A stretch of DNA of 64,000 bases from Paenibacillus sp. IHBB 10380 (GCF_000949425.1 NZ_CP010976.1:5270001-5334000), one strand, 5' to 3'. Shown: positions 1 to 8,493, counted from the first letter of the stretch. Program-made: numbers and translations. The notes: generated by a model not told the origin, from the letters alone.

Positions 1-441
1 TAGATCGGCGATGCTTTGGATGTCGCTCCCACTTTTCACTAGAAGAGACTGGCCTGCTTTGAAATAAACATTACTGAAATCAACTTGTTCTTTACGTTCT
101 TCTGTAATAGTCATCGTAGCGATAATGAGGTCTATGTCGCCATTCTGGAGAAGGGGGATACGAGTCTTAGAAGTAACTTCTTTAAGTTCTATTTTTGTTT
201 CATCACCCAGAATTTTTTTAGCGAGTGCTTTAGCGATATCAATATCAAAGCCTTCCACATTTCCGGTTGCCGGATCTTTAAGTCCGAATAACTTGGTATC
301 ATATTTAACACCTACAACAATTTTCCCTCGTTCTTTAATCGCTCCGAGAGTGGTATCCTCCTTGGAACTACAACCTGTAAATATGAGGGCGGCAGCCATC
401 AGTACCATCAGAGACAAATGCCAATGTAAGTTACTCTTCAT
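1..441 (-). CDS. glnH: Glutamine-type ABC transporter substrate-binding lipoprotein, partial (3' end beyond the window)
   Basis: The first 147 residues of an extracytoplasmic amino-acid receptor are present; the gene continues past base 1. Translation starts with a basic, hydrophobic signal ending in a lipobox (LIFTGC), so it is probably a membrane-anchored lipoprotein. It then gives GAIKERGKIVVGVKYDTKLF and FDIDIAKALAKKILGD, typical of the SBP_bac_3 family that binds glutamine or another polar amino acid. It lies 33 bases downstream of glnQ in the same direction, so the two are co-transcribed, and permease genes presumably follow to the left. Family assignment is firm; the exact substrate is inferred from pairing with a GlnQ-like ATPase. 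Confidence 0.88.
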   Translation of the reverse strand, partial: MKSNLHWHLSLMVLMAAALIFTGCSSKEDTTLGAIKERGKIVVGVKYDTKLFGLKDPATGNVEGFDIDIAKALAKKILGDETKIELKEVTSKTRIPLLQNGDIDLIIATMTITEERKEQVDFSNVYFKAGQSLLVKSGSDIQSIADL

Positions 442-474
442 TCTTCAGTTCCCCTTTCGATTCCAAACGATCAT

Positions 475-1203
475 TTAATGATTAATCAAGCGACTAAGAA
501 ATGTGCGAGCGCGTTCTTCGTGCGGAGTGGTGAAGAAATCAGTGGATGTGGCTATCTCCAAAATATGGCCTTCATCCATAAATACGACTCGGTCAGCGAC
601 TTCGCGGGCGAAGCCCATCTCGTGTGTAACGATGACCATGGTCATGCCGTTATGGGCTAGTGAGCGTATAACGTCTAGTACTTCGCCAATCATTTCGGGA
701 TCAAGAGCGGATGTGGGTTCGTCAAATAGCATTATTTTTGGTTTCATTGCTAATCCGCGAGCAATCGCAACACGTTGCTGTTGTCCGCCGGATAGCTGGG
801 AGGGGAAGCTCTGCGCTTTGTCTTCGATACCGACTCGTGTGAGATAGGACATGGCTGTCTGTCTCGATTCTTCTTTAGAGAGTCGCTGAACTTTGATGGG
901 AGCTAGAATAATGTTATCGATGACTCTTTTATGTGGATAAAGATTAAAGTGCTGAAACACCATGCCGATGTCGCGGCGAAATTGATTAATATCAATCTTT
1001 TTTTTGTGTAGAGGGACTCCATTTACGATTAATTGGCCTGAGGAAATGCTCTCGAGCTTATTGATGCAGCGTATCAATGTACTTTTACCTGAACCCGATG
1101 GACCGATGATAACTACAACTTCCCCTTCTTCAATCTGAAGGTTGATGTTCTTCAATACATGGAATGAGCCGAAGTACTTGTTAACGTTGTGAAATTCAAT
1201 CAG
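475..1203 (-). CDS. glnQ: Glutamine-type ABC transporter ATP-binding protein, probable CTG start
   Basis: ATPase of a polar amino-acid importer. It shows Walker [10 protein letters not shown], the ABC signature LSGGQQQR, Walker [13 protein letters not shown] and the switch His in VIVTHEMG. The first in-frame ATG (at 1155) would cut off the beta-strand that always precedes Walker A. The reading frame stays open upstream and encodes [20 protein letters not shown], which matches the usual N-terminus of the family. Just before it are an AAGGGGGTG ribosome binding site, an in-frame TAA and the codons CTG-ATT, with no ATG, GTG or TTG. I therefore place the start at CTG 1203, giving 242 residues, the normal family length. 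Glutamine specificity is by family resemblance only. Confidence 0.9.
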   Translation of the reverse strand: MIEFHNVNKYFGSFHVLKNINLQIEEGEVVVIIGPSGSGKSTLIRCINKLESISSGQLIVNGVPLHKKKIDINQFRRDIGMVFQHFNLYPHKRVIDNIILAPIKVQRLSKEESRQTAMSYLTRVGIEDKAQSFPSQLSGGQQQRVAIARGLAMKPKIMLFDEPTSALDPEMIGEVLDVIRSLAHNGMTMVIVTHEMGFAREVADRVVFMDEGHILEIATSTDFFTTPHEERARTFLSRLINH

Positions 1204-1449
1204 TTAGAAACACCCCCTTATGGTAAGTATCCAAAGTTCGTTTTGGCATCATATTAAAGTGTAGTCTTCGTGAAAATATTATATGCGGATTGTTATAAAA
1301 CATATTATTTTGGTTATGATGTAATATATAAAGCCGAAGTTGCGTCTAAGTATGCGGTAGATTGAAATGAGTTCTTGAAATTAATGACAGAGCAGCTTGC
1401 GTTTGGTTTCGGCATATGATACACTGTGTTTAGTTAAGAAACGTTGATC

Positions 1450-1516
1450 CTTTTCACATATTGAAAAGCAGATTCAGAATCAAGAGAATACACTTTTCAA
1501 TGTGTGAAACTTTTTT
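1450..1516 (+). promoter_or_regulatory. Terminator-like hairpin in the cold-shock gene leader
   Basis: CTTTTCACATATTGAAAAG (1450-1468) and CTTTTCAATGTGTGAAAC (1493-1510) pair with each other as a stem of about 17 bp followed by TTTTTT. Each arm is also partly self-complementary (CTTTTCA/TGAAAAG and TTTCA/TGAAA), so two small hairpins compete with one long one. No plus-strand gene lies upstream, so it is not an ordinary gene-end terminator. It may be an attenuator or a temperature-sensitive leader for the cold-shock gene. The rest of 1204-1571 is AT-rich; I see no convincing promoter there. Confidence 0.5.
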
Positions 1517-1571
1517 ATATGTAAGTGTAAAAAATGATCAGCATTAAATCAAATTTTTGGAGGAATTACAA

Positions 1572-1772
1572 ATGCAAACAGGTACAGTAAAATGGTTTAA
1601 CGCAGACAAAGGTTTCGGTTTCATCGAAGTTGAAGGTGGAAGCGACGTATTCGTTCACTTCTCCGCTATCACTGGCGACGGATTCAAAACTTTGGACGAA
1701 GGCCAACGCGTTCAGTTCAACGTAGTTGAAGGAAACCGTGGACCACAAGCAGAAAACGTTGTAAAACTGTAA
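1572..1772 (+). CDS. cspB: Cold-shock protein, CspA/CspB family
   Basis: A 66-residue single-stranded nucleic-acid-binding OB-fold protein that melts RNA structure and acts as an RNA chaperone in the cytoplasm. RNP1 ([10 protein letters not shown]) and RNP2 (DVFVHFSAI) are intact, and the ends ([20 protein letters not shown]) are typical. The start is ATG 1572, seven bases after GGAGGAATT; an upstream in-frame ATG at 1557 would only add MEELQ and lies at the ribosome binding site. The leader carries a possible attenuator and the gene ends at a strong terminator, so it is monocistronic. Which csp paralogue it is cannot be told. Confidence 0.95.
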   Translation: MQTGTVKWFNADKGFGFIEVEGGSDVFVHFSAITGDGFKTLDEGQRVQFNVVEGNRGPQAENVVKL

Positions 1773-1782
1773 TTAAAACAAG

Positions 1783-1818
1783 ACTGCCCTTAACGTCTGT
1801 TAAGGGCAGTTTTTTTTC
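1783..1818 (+). terminator. Intrinsic terminator of the csp gene
   Basis: A perfect 11-bp stem, ACTGCCCTTAA / TTAAGGGCAGT, with a six-base loop is followed by eight T residues. It lies ten bases after the csp stop codon. Confidence 0.92.
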
Positions 1819-1927
1819 TATAATTACGAGCGTAAAGGTATTATTTTGTCTTACGGATGATTCTATTTTTATGCAAGGTGTCCGTCTATACTTGTTTCGT
1901 TCTTAAAGTCTATTGAGGGGGTTGAGT

Positions 1928-2158
1928 ATGAACTATCGCAAAAAATCGTTAGAGGAAATTCCGGAGGAAAGTACTTCGATTTGGTCCTGTACGAAAGAAG
2001 ACTGTAAGGGCTGGATGCGTGATAACTTTGCATTTGAGCATGAACCGACTTGTCGGTTGTGTGATTCTCCTATGGTTCGTGATTCGAAGATGCTTCCTAT
2101 ACTTAACAATTCGAATGGTGACTTGAAGGCAATCAAGAAGGGCGTTCAAATTGATTAA
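1928..2158 (+). CDS. ydjO: YdjO-like cold-inducible zinc-binding small protein
   Basis: A 76-residue protein with WSCTKEDCKGWMR near residue 20 and CRLCDSPM near residue 46, i.e. four cysteines likely to hold one zinc. This matches the YdjO family, called cold-inducible in Bacillus subtilis; its molecular role is unknown. ATG 1928 follows a GAGGGGGTTGAGT ribosome binding site. An in-frame ATG at 1913 has no spacing for one. Standing right after the cold-shock gene but behind its terminator, it probably has its own promoter within 1819-1920. Family assignment is by the cysteine pattern and overall resemblance. Confidence 0.8.
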   Translation: MNYRKKSLEEIPEESTSIWSCTKEDCKGWMRDNFAFEHEPTCRLCDSPMVRDSKMLPILNNSNGDLKAIKKGVQID

Positions 2159-2217
2159 GTAGTACATCTAAGGAGAACTTCCATTTGTGGATGTAACGCT
2201 TCTGATATGAACAAAAA

Positions 2218-2255
2218 ACAGACCGTAATCCTTTTGGATTACGGTCTGTTTTTTG
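2218..2255 (+). terminator. Intrinsic terminator after the ydjO-like gene
   Basis: A perfect 14-bp stem ACAGACCGTAATCC / GGATTACGGTCTGT with a TTTT loop and a following T run. The stretch 2256-2468 up to the convergent ankyrin gene holds no further gene that I can support. Confidence 0.93.
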
Positions 2256-2468
2256 TGTGTTGCCCAGCATGGTCGATATCTAAAGGATTTAGTTGACACA
2301 AAGATGGTGACTTCAAGACGATCTTTGCAACAACGTAAAGTAAGACTAGAGATACTATCGGGAAAAGGTTCAATTCCAATAGATGGAGATTAAGGAGCTC
2401 TGCAAGTAATCTAATACGATACTGGGAATATTGTGCACTGAGACACCATGCTGTCTATTGTACTCATA

Positions 2469-3455
2469 TTATGACTTTGAAATTAAGGATATAAAACCAG
2501 AAGGAATACTTTCGTTATTCTCATGCCTTTTTAACGTGTCGCTATAATTTTGTAAAAATAAGAACGTCATAAAATCTGCATAACGAGGTACCATTTGAAG
2601 GGGAGTTTTTCCTTCAGAATTAGTAAGGTTTGGATCACACCCGTAATTAAGAAGTAATTCAACCATTTGAAAATCAGATTTAGACGCAGCTAGAGAAAGC
2701 ATTGTGTTACCATCAACAAAACGATCTGGGTTTGCTTCACGTTGCAACAATTCTTTTACAACATCATAATAACTATTTTTAACTGCATAATAAAGAGGCG
2801 TGTAGCCTTCATCGTCTAGCGGATCAGAAAAAGAGCCTTTTTCCAATAAAATCAATGCAGCTTTTGGATATCTCTGCCTTAAAGATTCATGAAGTAATGT
2901 GCGTCCGTTAACCGTAAGTTGATCCACATCATAATGACCGGTATCGAGTAAAAGTGTTAGGATTTCTGAAGATCGTAAAATGTAATAGCGAGATAATAAA
3001 AAGGTCTGATCTTCTTCATATATTGAAAGATCTAAGTTAACATTGAGTAAAAGTTGAACCATCTCTATATTTTTAGATTTGCATGCATCCATTAACAAAT
3101 CATATTCTTGATTCTTAGCGTTATTTTGCTGCGGAAGTCCAAATCGAAGAAGAAGTGTAAGAAGGGAATAGTTTTTTTTTGTTATAATTTCGAGTATAAG
3201 CTCTCTGGGAAGAAGTTTAGTATCAGCTCCATGTGAAAGTAACAATGGGACAAGTTCCATTTGATTCTTTACAATTGCAAGATGAAGTGCTGATCTGTAT
3301 GTATCTGAAGTGCATAAAATATCACTGTTTTCCTGAAAAATAGTGTTGACGTTGATACCTTCATTTAGCAAGTGAATTACTTCTTCGTTTGATCCTTCAG
3401 AGACTGCAATTAAAAATTGAATGTTAAGTTCGTTTGATTCGGTATTTAATGACAT
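2469..3455 (-). CDS. Ankyrin-repeat protein
   Basis: A 328-residue protein made almost entirely of ankyrin repeats. Recognisable units include SALHLAIVKNQMELVPLLLS (near residue 54), LMDACKSKNIEMVQLLLN, TLLHESLRQRYPKAALILLE, TPLYYAVKNSYYDVVKELLQ and MLSLAASKSDFQMVELLLN, about seven to eight in total. There is no signal peptide or membrane segment, so it is a cytoplasmic protein-binding scaffold whose partner is unknown. The ATG follows GGAGATTATAGT. It is the last gene of the leftward P450/hydrolase/MFS unit, 100 bases behind the MFS gene, and could be co-transcribed or independent. Confidence 0.88.
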   Translation of the reverse strand: MSLNTESNELNIQFLIAVSEGSNEEVIHLLNEGINVNTIFQENSDILCTSDTYRSALHLAIVKNQMELVPLLLSHGADTKLLPRELILEIITKKNYSLLTLLLRFGLPQQNNAKNQEYDLLMDACKSKNIEMVQLLLNVNLDLSIYEEDQTFLLSRYYILRSSEILTLLLDTGHYDVDQLTVNGRTLLHESLRQRYPKAALILLEKGSFSDPLDDEGYTPLYYAVKNSYYDVVKELLQREANPDRFVDGNTMLSLAASKSDFQMVELLLNYGCDPNLTNSEGKTPLQMVPRYADFMTFLFLQNYSDTLKRHENNESIPSGFISLISKS

Positions 3456-3554
3456 ACTATAATCTCCATTCTATTATTTATTGGTAGAGAACAAACAATA
3501 ATTTGGCTAAGCTTGGTTTTTTATCAATTTTACAGGAGTGGTAGAGAAATAAAG

Positions 3555-4712
3555 TTATATCTTGAGCTCAATTGGCTTTGAAATGATTTGCCTTCGTAAT
3601 ACATAGCAGAGAAATATAGTTGGTATAGCGACTAAGGACATCCATAAAAACGGTAAACTAGGAGATATTTGATATAAATATCCAGATAATACTGTTAAAA
3701 GTCCAGTGCCAAGACTCATCGCTAATGATGCGTAAATGCCTTGTGCAGATGGTATCAACTCAGGCGGAACCTTTTCATTTACAAATCGAAAAAAGGCGTA
3801 ATGGGTCAATCCGAATGTTAGGGAGTGAAGAATTTGTGAAAATACAAATACAAGTATGTTGCTCTCGAAGTAAATTAACAACCACCTAGTCGCCGACCCC
3901 AGAGCTGCTATGAAAAACAAAGATGGAATTGAGAAGTTTTGGAACACTCGGTTAGAGATATAAAAAAAGAATATTTCACAGAAGACTGCCAGCGATAGAA
4001 TAATGCCAATTATGCTGTTTGCTGCTCCTAGATGCTGTAAATAGAGTACACCGTAGTTATAGTATGCTGCATGCGAACCCTGAAGTAGAGTGCAGATTGT
4101 GATACAAATCAAAAAGTCTTTTGACTTGAAAAGGTAAAATAAAGAAATTCGATTAGACTCAATTTTGATGTTTATTGGGTGTGGAACTCTAAAAGAAGCA
4201 GATAGTGACAATAAAAAACTACCAGCGATCATAATGTAAATAATTACTTGTTCACCATTGTTGGTGATAAACCATCCGACTAAAGTGAGTGCAAAGACGT
4301 ATCCAAAGGACCCTAAGGATCTACTTTTTCCATAATTAATTGTTTGAGCTTTGACTAGCAAGGAAGCGATCGTTTCGTTCATGGGCAATAGCATTGGATA
4401 GACTAAGCTGAATAAAACGGTTACTAAGACCAATATGTCAACACGGTGTAGCGGTATAAAGAGTAATAAAATTGTAGTAGTCAACCAGGAAACTAAAATC
4501 GATAACCTAGAAAGCCGAACAAATTTGCATAGCATTGGGAATAAATACAACGTAGAAACAGATCGTGTCACATATCCAATTGCAATTATTAGACCTACCG
4601 TCTGAACCGGAATTTCTTTTGAGGTTAACCATACTGTCCAATAAGGAAGAAATATACCCCAAGTAAAAAAAAACGAAAAAAATCGAAGTGACATCCATCG
4701 TTGATAAATCAT
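3555..4712 (-). CDS. MFS transporter (LacY/PPP-like family)
   Basis: A 385-residue polytopic membrane protein with about twelve hydrophobic segments, starting MIYQRWMSLRFFSFFFTWGI. GKSRSLGSFGYVFALTLVGW in the middle and the overall layout are characteristic of the MFS_1-like group that includes 3-phenylpropionate and nucleoside-type proton symporters. The substrate is not evident. Its ATG overlaps the stop of the hydrolase gene by four bases (ATGA), showing translational coupling with the P450-hydrolase pair. An exporter or importer for the product or substrate of those enzymes is a reasonable inference. Confidence 0.85.
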   Translation of the reverse strand: MIYQRWMSLRFFSFFFTWGIFLPYWTVWLTSKEIPVQTVGLIIAIGYVTRSVSTLYLFPMLCKFVRLSRLSILVSWLTTTILLLFIPLHRVDILVLVTVLFSLVYPMLLPMNETIASLLVKAQTINYGKSRSLGSFGYVFALTLVGWFITNNGEQVIIYIMIAGSFLLSLSASFRVPHPINIKIESNRISLFYLFKSKDFLICITICTLLQGSHAAYYNYGVLYLQHLGAANSIIGIILSLAVFCEIFFFYISNRVFQNFSIPSLFFIAALGSATRWLLIYFESNILVFVFSQILHSLTFGLTHYAFFRFVNEKVPPELIPSAQGIYASLAMSLGTGLLTVLSGYLYQISPSLPFLWMSLVAIPTIFLCYVLRRQIISKPIELKI

Positions 4713-5359
4713 AAATAAGCCGCCCTAACTTTTGCAACGATTTCGTGATCCAGACCCCCACGGATTATTTGAAACCATTCCACCATTTTTTGAAAAGCGA
4801 TTAAAGCCGACTCTTTGCGGTATTGAGTAGAGTACGGGTCACACCAACCATGTCGTCCAGCAAGCTGAAATATGGTAATTTTTCTATTTGTTTCTAACTC
4901 AGCTATAAGTTCTTTCGCTTGAAAGGCCGTTTCTCTTTCAGAATAAAAAAGTAACACTGGACATTTAGGCTGAATATCTAGATGGTCCCTTATTCGGGAA
5001 CCGTAATAACCAATTACTCCATCGCACAAATATTCATCTTCACAACATAACCAAGCACAAGTTGCCCCGACGCTATAACCAATTATCAACACAAACTCAT
5101 AGTTTGGGCGGATTTGCTGTAACAAATGTTTGATTTGAATTGTAGCGTCTTTAAATCCAACATATTCAGTGAAATTACGATAAGCTTCTTGCTCTTGGTC
5201 ATATCCATACGATGTATCGACACCTAGCAAGTTTGGGCAATATACATCGAACTGCAATTCAGAAAACTGTAAGCAGATATTTTGTATATGTTTATTGACA
5301 CCATATATTTCATGAACAACTATAACAGCATTGCGTGAGTCGTTGTTAAACATCAGCAT
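4709..5359 (-). CDS. Dienelactone-hydrolase-like alpha/beta hydrolase
   Basis: A 216-residue cytoplasmic alpha/beta hydrolase of the dienelactone hydrolase type. AVIVVHEIYGVNKHI at the N-terminus is the family's first strand and oxyanion region. The nucleophile elbow reads GYSVGA, with serine where classical dienelactone hydrolases carry cysteine, and GRHGWCDP near residue 170 supplies the histidine. An Asp or Glu for the triad is not certain. AGGAGG lies about 12 bases before ATG 5359; a second ATG two codons later (5353) is possible. It is 77 bases behind the P450 gene and overlaps the MFS gene by four bases, so it forms one unit with them. The substrate is unknown. Confidence 0.82.
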   Translation of the reverse strand: MLMFNNDSRNAVIVVHEIYGVNKHIQNICLQFSELQFDVYCPNLLGVDTSYGYDQEQEAYRNFTEYVGFKDATIQIKHLLQQIRPNYEFVLIIGYSVGATCAWLCCEDEYLCDGVIGYYGSRIRDHLDIQPKCPVLLFYSERETAFQAKELIAELETNRKITIFQLAGRHGWCDPYSTQYRKESALIAFQKMVEWFQIIRGGLDHEIVAKVRAAYL

Positions 5360-5436
5360 AAATTACATTTTCCTCCTTTAGTGAAAATTAGGTAAACCAA
5401 GAGGTTAAAAACTTCTTGATTTACCTAGTAAGTATT

Positions 5437-6696
5437 TTAGAATTTTACTGGCATCGTAGTAATTCCGTGAAATGTTGGATTCATCGTCCACGACGGCTTG
5501 TTCAAATCGTAAAGTGGAGAGATGTTCGGGAATTTCTCGATCACTTCTAGCATGATTTCCGTGATTTCTGCACGTGCAAACGATGCTGCTATGCAAGCGT
5601 GATAACCTCCACCAAATCCTAGATGCTTGCTATTTCGTTCGAGAATAAATGCTTCTGGATTTTCAAACTTTCTTTCGTCACGACCTGCTGAGCCAAGGAA
5701 GAAGAAAACAGAATCTCCTTCTTTTATCAACTGACCGTGAATTTCTATGTCATGTGCAGCATGACGTGTGATGTATTGGATAGGACCTTCCAAGCGCATA
5801 CACTCATCTTGTACTTTTGGTAACATAGACATGTCATTTTTTAACTCGTTAAACACTTTCGGGTTTTTGAATAATAAGTGTAAAGTGTTACTCAACATGA
5901 ATTGAGGGATTTTATGTCCGCCAAATATTAAATGAATAGTTTGTGCAATGATCTCATCATCACGCAACCCATCATTTTCTCCAGGATTATCGGAAATTAA
6001 CCGGCTCAACAGGTCATTTTTTTTCTCTCTTCTACGGTCTGCAATTGCTTCAGAGAGAAAGGCATACATTTCTTTTAAACTCTTTTTAATTTGTTCACTT
6101 ATTTCTTTATCTGGCACGAGTGCTACCACGAAATTCTGCATGAACATAGCAATATCATCCGACCATTTAATAAATCTCTCAATTTCTTGAACGGGTATCC
6201 CTAACATTTTACAAAGTACCATTGCAGGAATTGGATGAGCAATATCAACAACGAAATCAAAGCCATCAGGTTTGGTTTCAACAACTTTTTGGATAATTTG
6301 AGAGACAATATTTTTTATTTCTGGTTTGATTGCCTCGACCTCATTGGTCCAAAATGCACGATTCATATGGCTACGTAGCCTTGTATGGTCTGGACGATCG
6401 TTATAGATCATCCATGTGGAAATTATATCTACGATATCCTTAAAATGACGGTCTTCCCCTTCGGGCAGGCTATTCATTTTGTGAGTAATTAATGGACTTG
6501 TTATAAACGTCTCACCAATCAGATATTTCATAATGTCATCATAGCGGGTGATGAACCAGGATTTCATTTCTTCATGCCAAAAAATAGGTTTTTTTTCACG
6601 TAATTCCGTGTAGTGGTCATAACAGTTGTACAGATACTCCTCGTTGTTGACACTAAATTGTTTAACATTTTGATCTTCTTCGATTACATTCTTCAT
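5437..6696 (-). CDS. Cytochrome P450 with atypical I-helix motif
   Basis: A 419-residue soluble bacterial P450. The helix C motif HTRLRSHMNRAF, the ExxR motif ECMR (near residue 298) and the haem loop FGGGYHACIAA with thiolate Cys near residue 368 are all present. The I-helix, normally A/G-G-x-E/D-T-T, reads GGHKIP near residue 259, so the conserved acid and threonine that deliver protons to bound oxygen are missing. The Gly two residues after the haem Cys is also Ala. Start ATG 6696 follows GGGGGAATAGAA; an upstream in-frame ATG (6762) has no comparable site. It is the first gene of a unit with a hydrolase, an MFS permease and an ankyrin protein. Its substrate and redox partner are not encoded here. 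Confidence 0.93.
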   Translation of the reverse strand: MKNVIEEDQNVKQFSVNNEEYLYNCYDHYTELREKKPIFWHEEMKSWFITRYDDIMKYLIGETFITSPLITHKMNSLPEGEDRHFKDIVDIISTWMIYNDRPDHTRLRSHMNRAFWTNEVEAIKPEIKNIVSQIIQKVVETKPDGFDFVVDIAHPIPAMVLCKMLGIPVQEIERFIKWSDDIAMFMQNFVVALVPDKEISEQIKKSLKEMYAFLSEAIADRRREKKNDLLSRLISDNPGENDGLRDDEIIAQTIHLIFGGHKIPQFMLSNTLHLLFKNPKVFNELKNDMSMLPKVQDECMRLEGPIQYITRHAAHDIEIHGQLIKEGDSVFFFLGSAGRDERKFENPEAFILERNSKHLGFGGGYHACIAASFARAEITEIMLEVIEKFPNISPLYDLNKPSWTMNPTFHGITTMPVKF

Positions 6697-6715
6697 TTCT
6701 ATTCCCCCATGTTTG

Positions 6716-7262
6716 TTATTTATAGAAGACCAATTGGTCCTTCTGTTGTAAGGATATTGCAACTACTTCCCTATCTGATAAATGGAAAATCGTATCACAT
6801 ATCATTCTTGTTTTATGAGTATCACTCTGGGTCTCTTGTAACCATTGTTCAGAATCAATGAGAAGGTTTCTGAATGCCAATTTGGGTAATTTTCCTTCAA
6901 ACAGACAATCGAAAATTCGTTTAATATGATCGTGGGTCCTATTCTCATACTCAAGATCTAAGAACAAAATACGTTTTGTGCTATCTGCATGAGTATTGAC
7001 AGTTTCACCTGTTGAAGTTGAGTGATCTCAATTTTGCTAAGACAAGGTTGTAAATGATTTATTCTGAAATTTTCGAGTTAACGAAGTGCTTGTGTTATCA
7101 ATATCTTGAGATACAATAGCGATATATTCCACAATAGCTGATCGAACCTCTGTTGAACGAACCATGTTAGAGAATTTGTTTCGACGAAAAAACTTGACTA
7201 GACCTTTTAGATCATAGATAGCATTCTATGTCGTCTGCAATCTCAACTATTCTTATAAAGCA
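6716..7262 (-). pseudogene. Decayed dGTPase-like (HD-domain) gene remnant
   Basis: Three frames must be joined. From 7262 leftward one frame gives IRIVEIADDIECYL then a stop; an overlapping frame continues YDLKGLVKFFRRNK and SAIVEYIAIVSQDIDNT. A third frame, from about 7015, gives ILFLDLEYENRTHDHIKRIF and ends KTRMICDTIFHLSDREVVAI. The EIADDI-x5-YDL piece resembles the metal-binding HD-domain segment of deoxyguanosinetriphosphate triphosphohydrolases, and the last piece resembles their C-terminal (ICDYIAGMTDRYAL-type) segment. The N-terminal half is missing. The last 83-codon frame is open and ends 19 bases before the P450 start, so a shortened product cannot be excluded. Identification is by recalled family patterns. 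Confidence 0.55.
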
Positions 7263-7466
7263 TTTTTAAGACAACGATATAATATCACACAAAAAAGGAA
7301 TAATATGTCGAAAAATAAAATAAACAAAAAAATTTTTTGGAAAAAAATTAATGCGTTACTTGAGTTTGTAGAGCATTCATGGTTGGGATTTGGTTGTAAA
7401 GGCAAAAGTATATTTCTAATGGCGAGGCCAACGTGGGGGATAGTAATCTTTGATCAACGAATAGCA

Positions 7467-7511
7467 GAATCTAGATACACAAGACATGTGTGCTCTAGTG
7501 TATCTAGATTC
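7467..7511. repeat. 14-bp perfect inverted repeat in a gene-poor stretch
   Basis: GAATCTAGATACAC (7467-7480) and GTGTATCTAGATTC (7498-7511) are perfect inverse complements around a 17-base spacer. No T run follows, so it is not a standard terminator. The stretch 7263-7739 holds no gene I can support; a 77-codon open frame at 7305-7538 covers the repeat but has no recognisable domain. It could be an operator, a processing hairpin or a mobile-element scar. Confidence 0.6.
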
Positions 7512-7739
7512 CATAAAACAAGATGGGCATATCATTAATAAGACAGGCCTACTTGAGAAGACAAGTGACATCTGGGAAATATAGGAGTGAATATTAGTGA
7601 TCTACTGGTTTGAGGAGGTTGTTTAAGAGATAAAAAATCATGCGAAATATACCATAATGTACGTTGGTAAACAGAGATTGGGGGCTAATCACCCCCTCCT
7701 ACTTTATATGTGGGTTGTAGAGAAGCTACGGTTGGGAAG

Positions 7740-8435
7740 TTATTTTTTTTCGTTTTTAAGTGCCTTAAGTAAAGCTACAATCGATAAGAGGAAGGCTGCA
7801 ATAGATACAATCAATATAATAATATCCATAATTGAAGAGGAACTCGTTGAACTGGAAGTGTCCGATATGTTAGAAGGTTCTTGATCTGATTCAGATGGTG
7901 CAGGTGTTGTCGAGTCATGACCATGAGAATCGTTGTGGGATGCTTCATCGCTGGCTGGTGCTGTAGTGACTTGTGTCATCGAGTGAGGCAATTCGGACTT
8001 CTCATCGCCAGTCCATTCTACAATGCTTCCATCGTTATAATATTGAAATGCATCCCAGGCAATGACTTCATCTTCTTTAGGATTCTGGGCAACGAAATTA
8101 AATTGTTGAAATTCGCCTGCGGAGATACCATTACCTGTAGCGCTCCATGTAATGGACACTACTTTGCCGGTACTGTCTTTCTCAGTGCTTACTTCCCACT
8201 CGGGCACAGGTTGATATTGTTTGAAGTCGACCCCGGCTGGGATTTTGAGTGTAACCTTAGTCGTGGGAATATCCTTCTCGACTGGAATCTTGATGGAATA
8301 TGTTTCCCAAGCACCGGGGGCAGATGTAGCCGGTTTGACAGTTACGTGAGCGCTGGCAACACCGCTGAATAACAATAAACTTGCAGTAACAGTAACGAAT
8401 AAGGTGGATAATTTGGACTTTTTAATTTTAATCAA
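7740..8435 (-). CDS. ycnI: YcnI family copper-related exported, membrane-anchored protein
   Basis: A 231-residue exported protein of the YcnI (DUF1775) family. After a signal peptide ending ASA, mature AHVTVKPATSAPGAWETYSI starts with the N-terminal His that binds copper in this family. WSATGNGISAGEFQQFNF and the PHSMTQVTTAP tail of the domain follow. A His/Ser/Asp-rich linker (SHNDSHGHDS) and a C-terminal membrane segment (IIILIVSIAAFLLSIVALL) with KNEKK anchor it. TTG 8435 is chosen because GAGGAAATTATC precedes it and the protein then begins at the signal peptide; the earlier ATG would add a leader containing that site. It follows ycnJ in one operon and would bind or deliver copper outside the membrane. 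Confidence 0.9.
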   Translation of the reverse strand: MIKIKKSKLSTLFVTVTASLLLFSGVASAHVTVKPATSAPGAWETYSIKIPVEKDIPTTKVTLKIPAGVDFKQYQPVPEWEVSTEKDSTGKVVSITWSATGNGISAGEFQQFNFVAQNPKEDEVIAWDAFQYYNDGSIVEWTGDEKSELPHSMTQVTTAPASDEASHNDSHGHDSTTPAPSESDQEPSNISDTSSSTSSSSIMDIIILIVSIAAFLLSIVALLKALKNEKK

Positions 8436-8493
8436 GATAATTTCCTCTTTTCTGATGATTATTATTGAATATTTAAGCATGAAATGTAATGGG

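Noticed and set aside
7305..7538. A 77-codon plus-strand frame with an AAGGAATAAT site before it.
   Set aside because: No recognisable domain, and it contains the 14-bp inverted repeat; sequence on both sides looks like degraded DNA. Not called as a gene.
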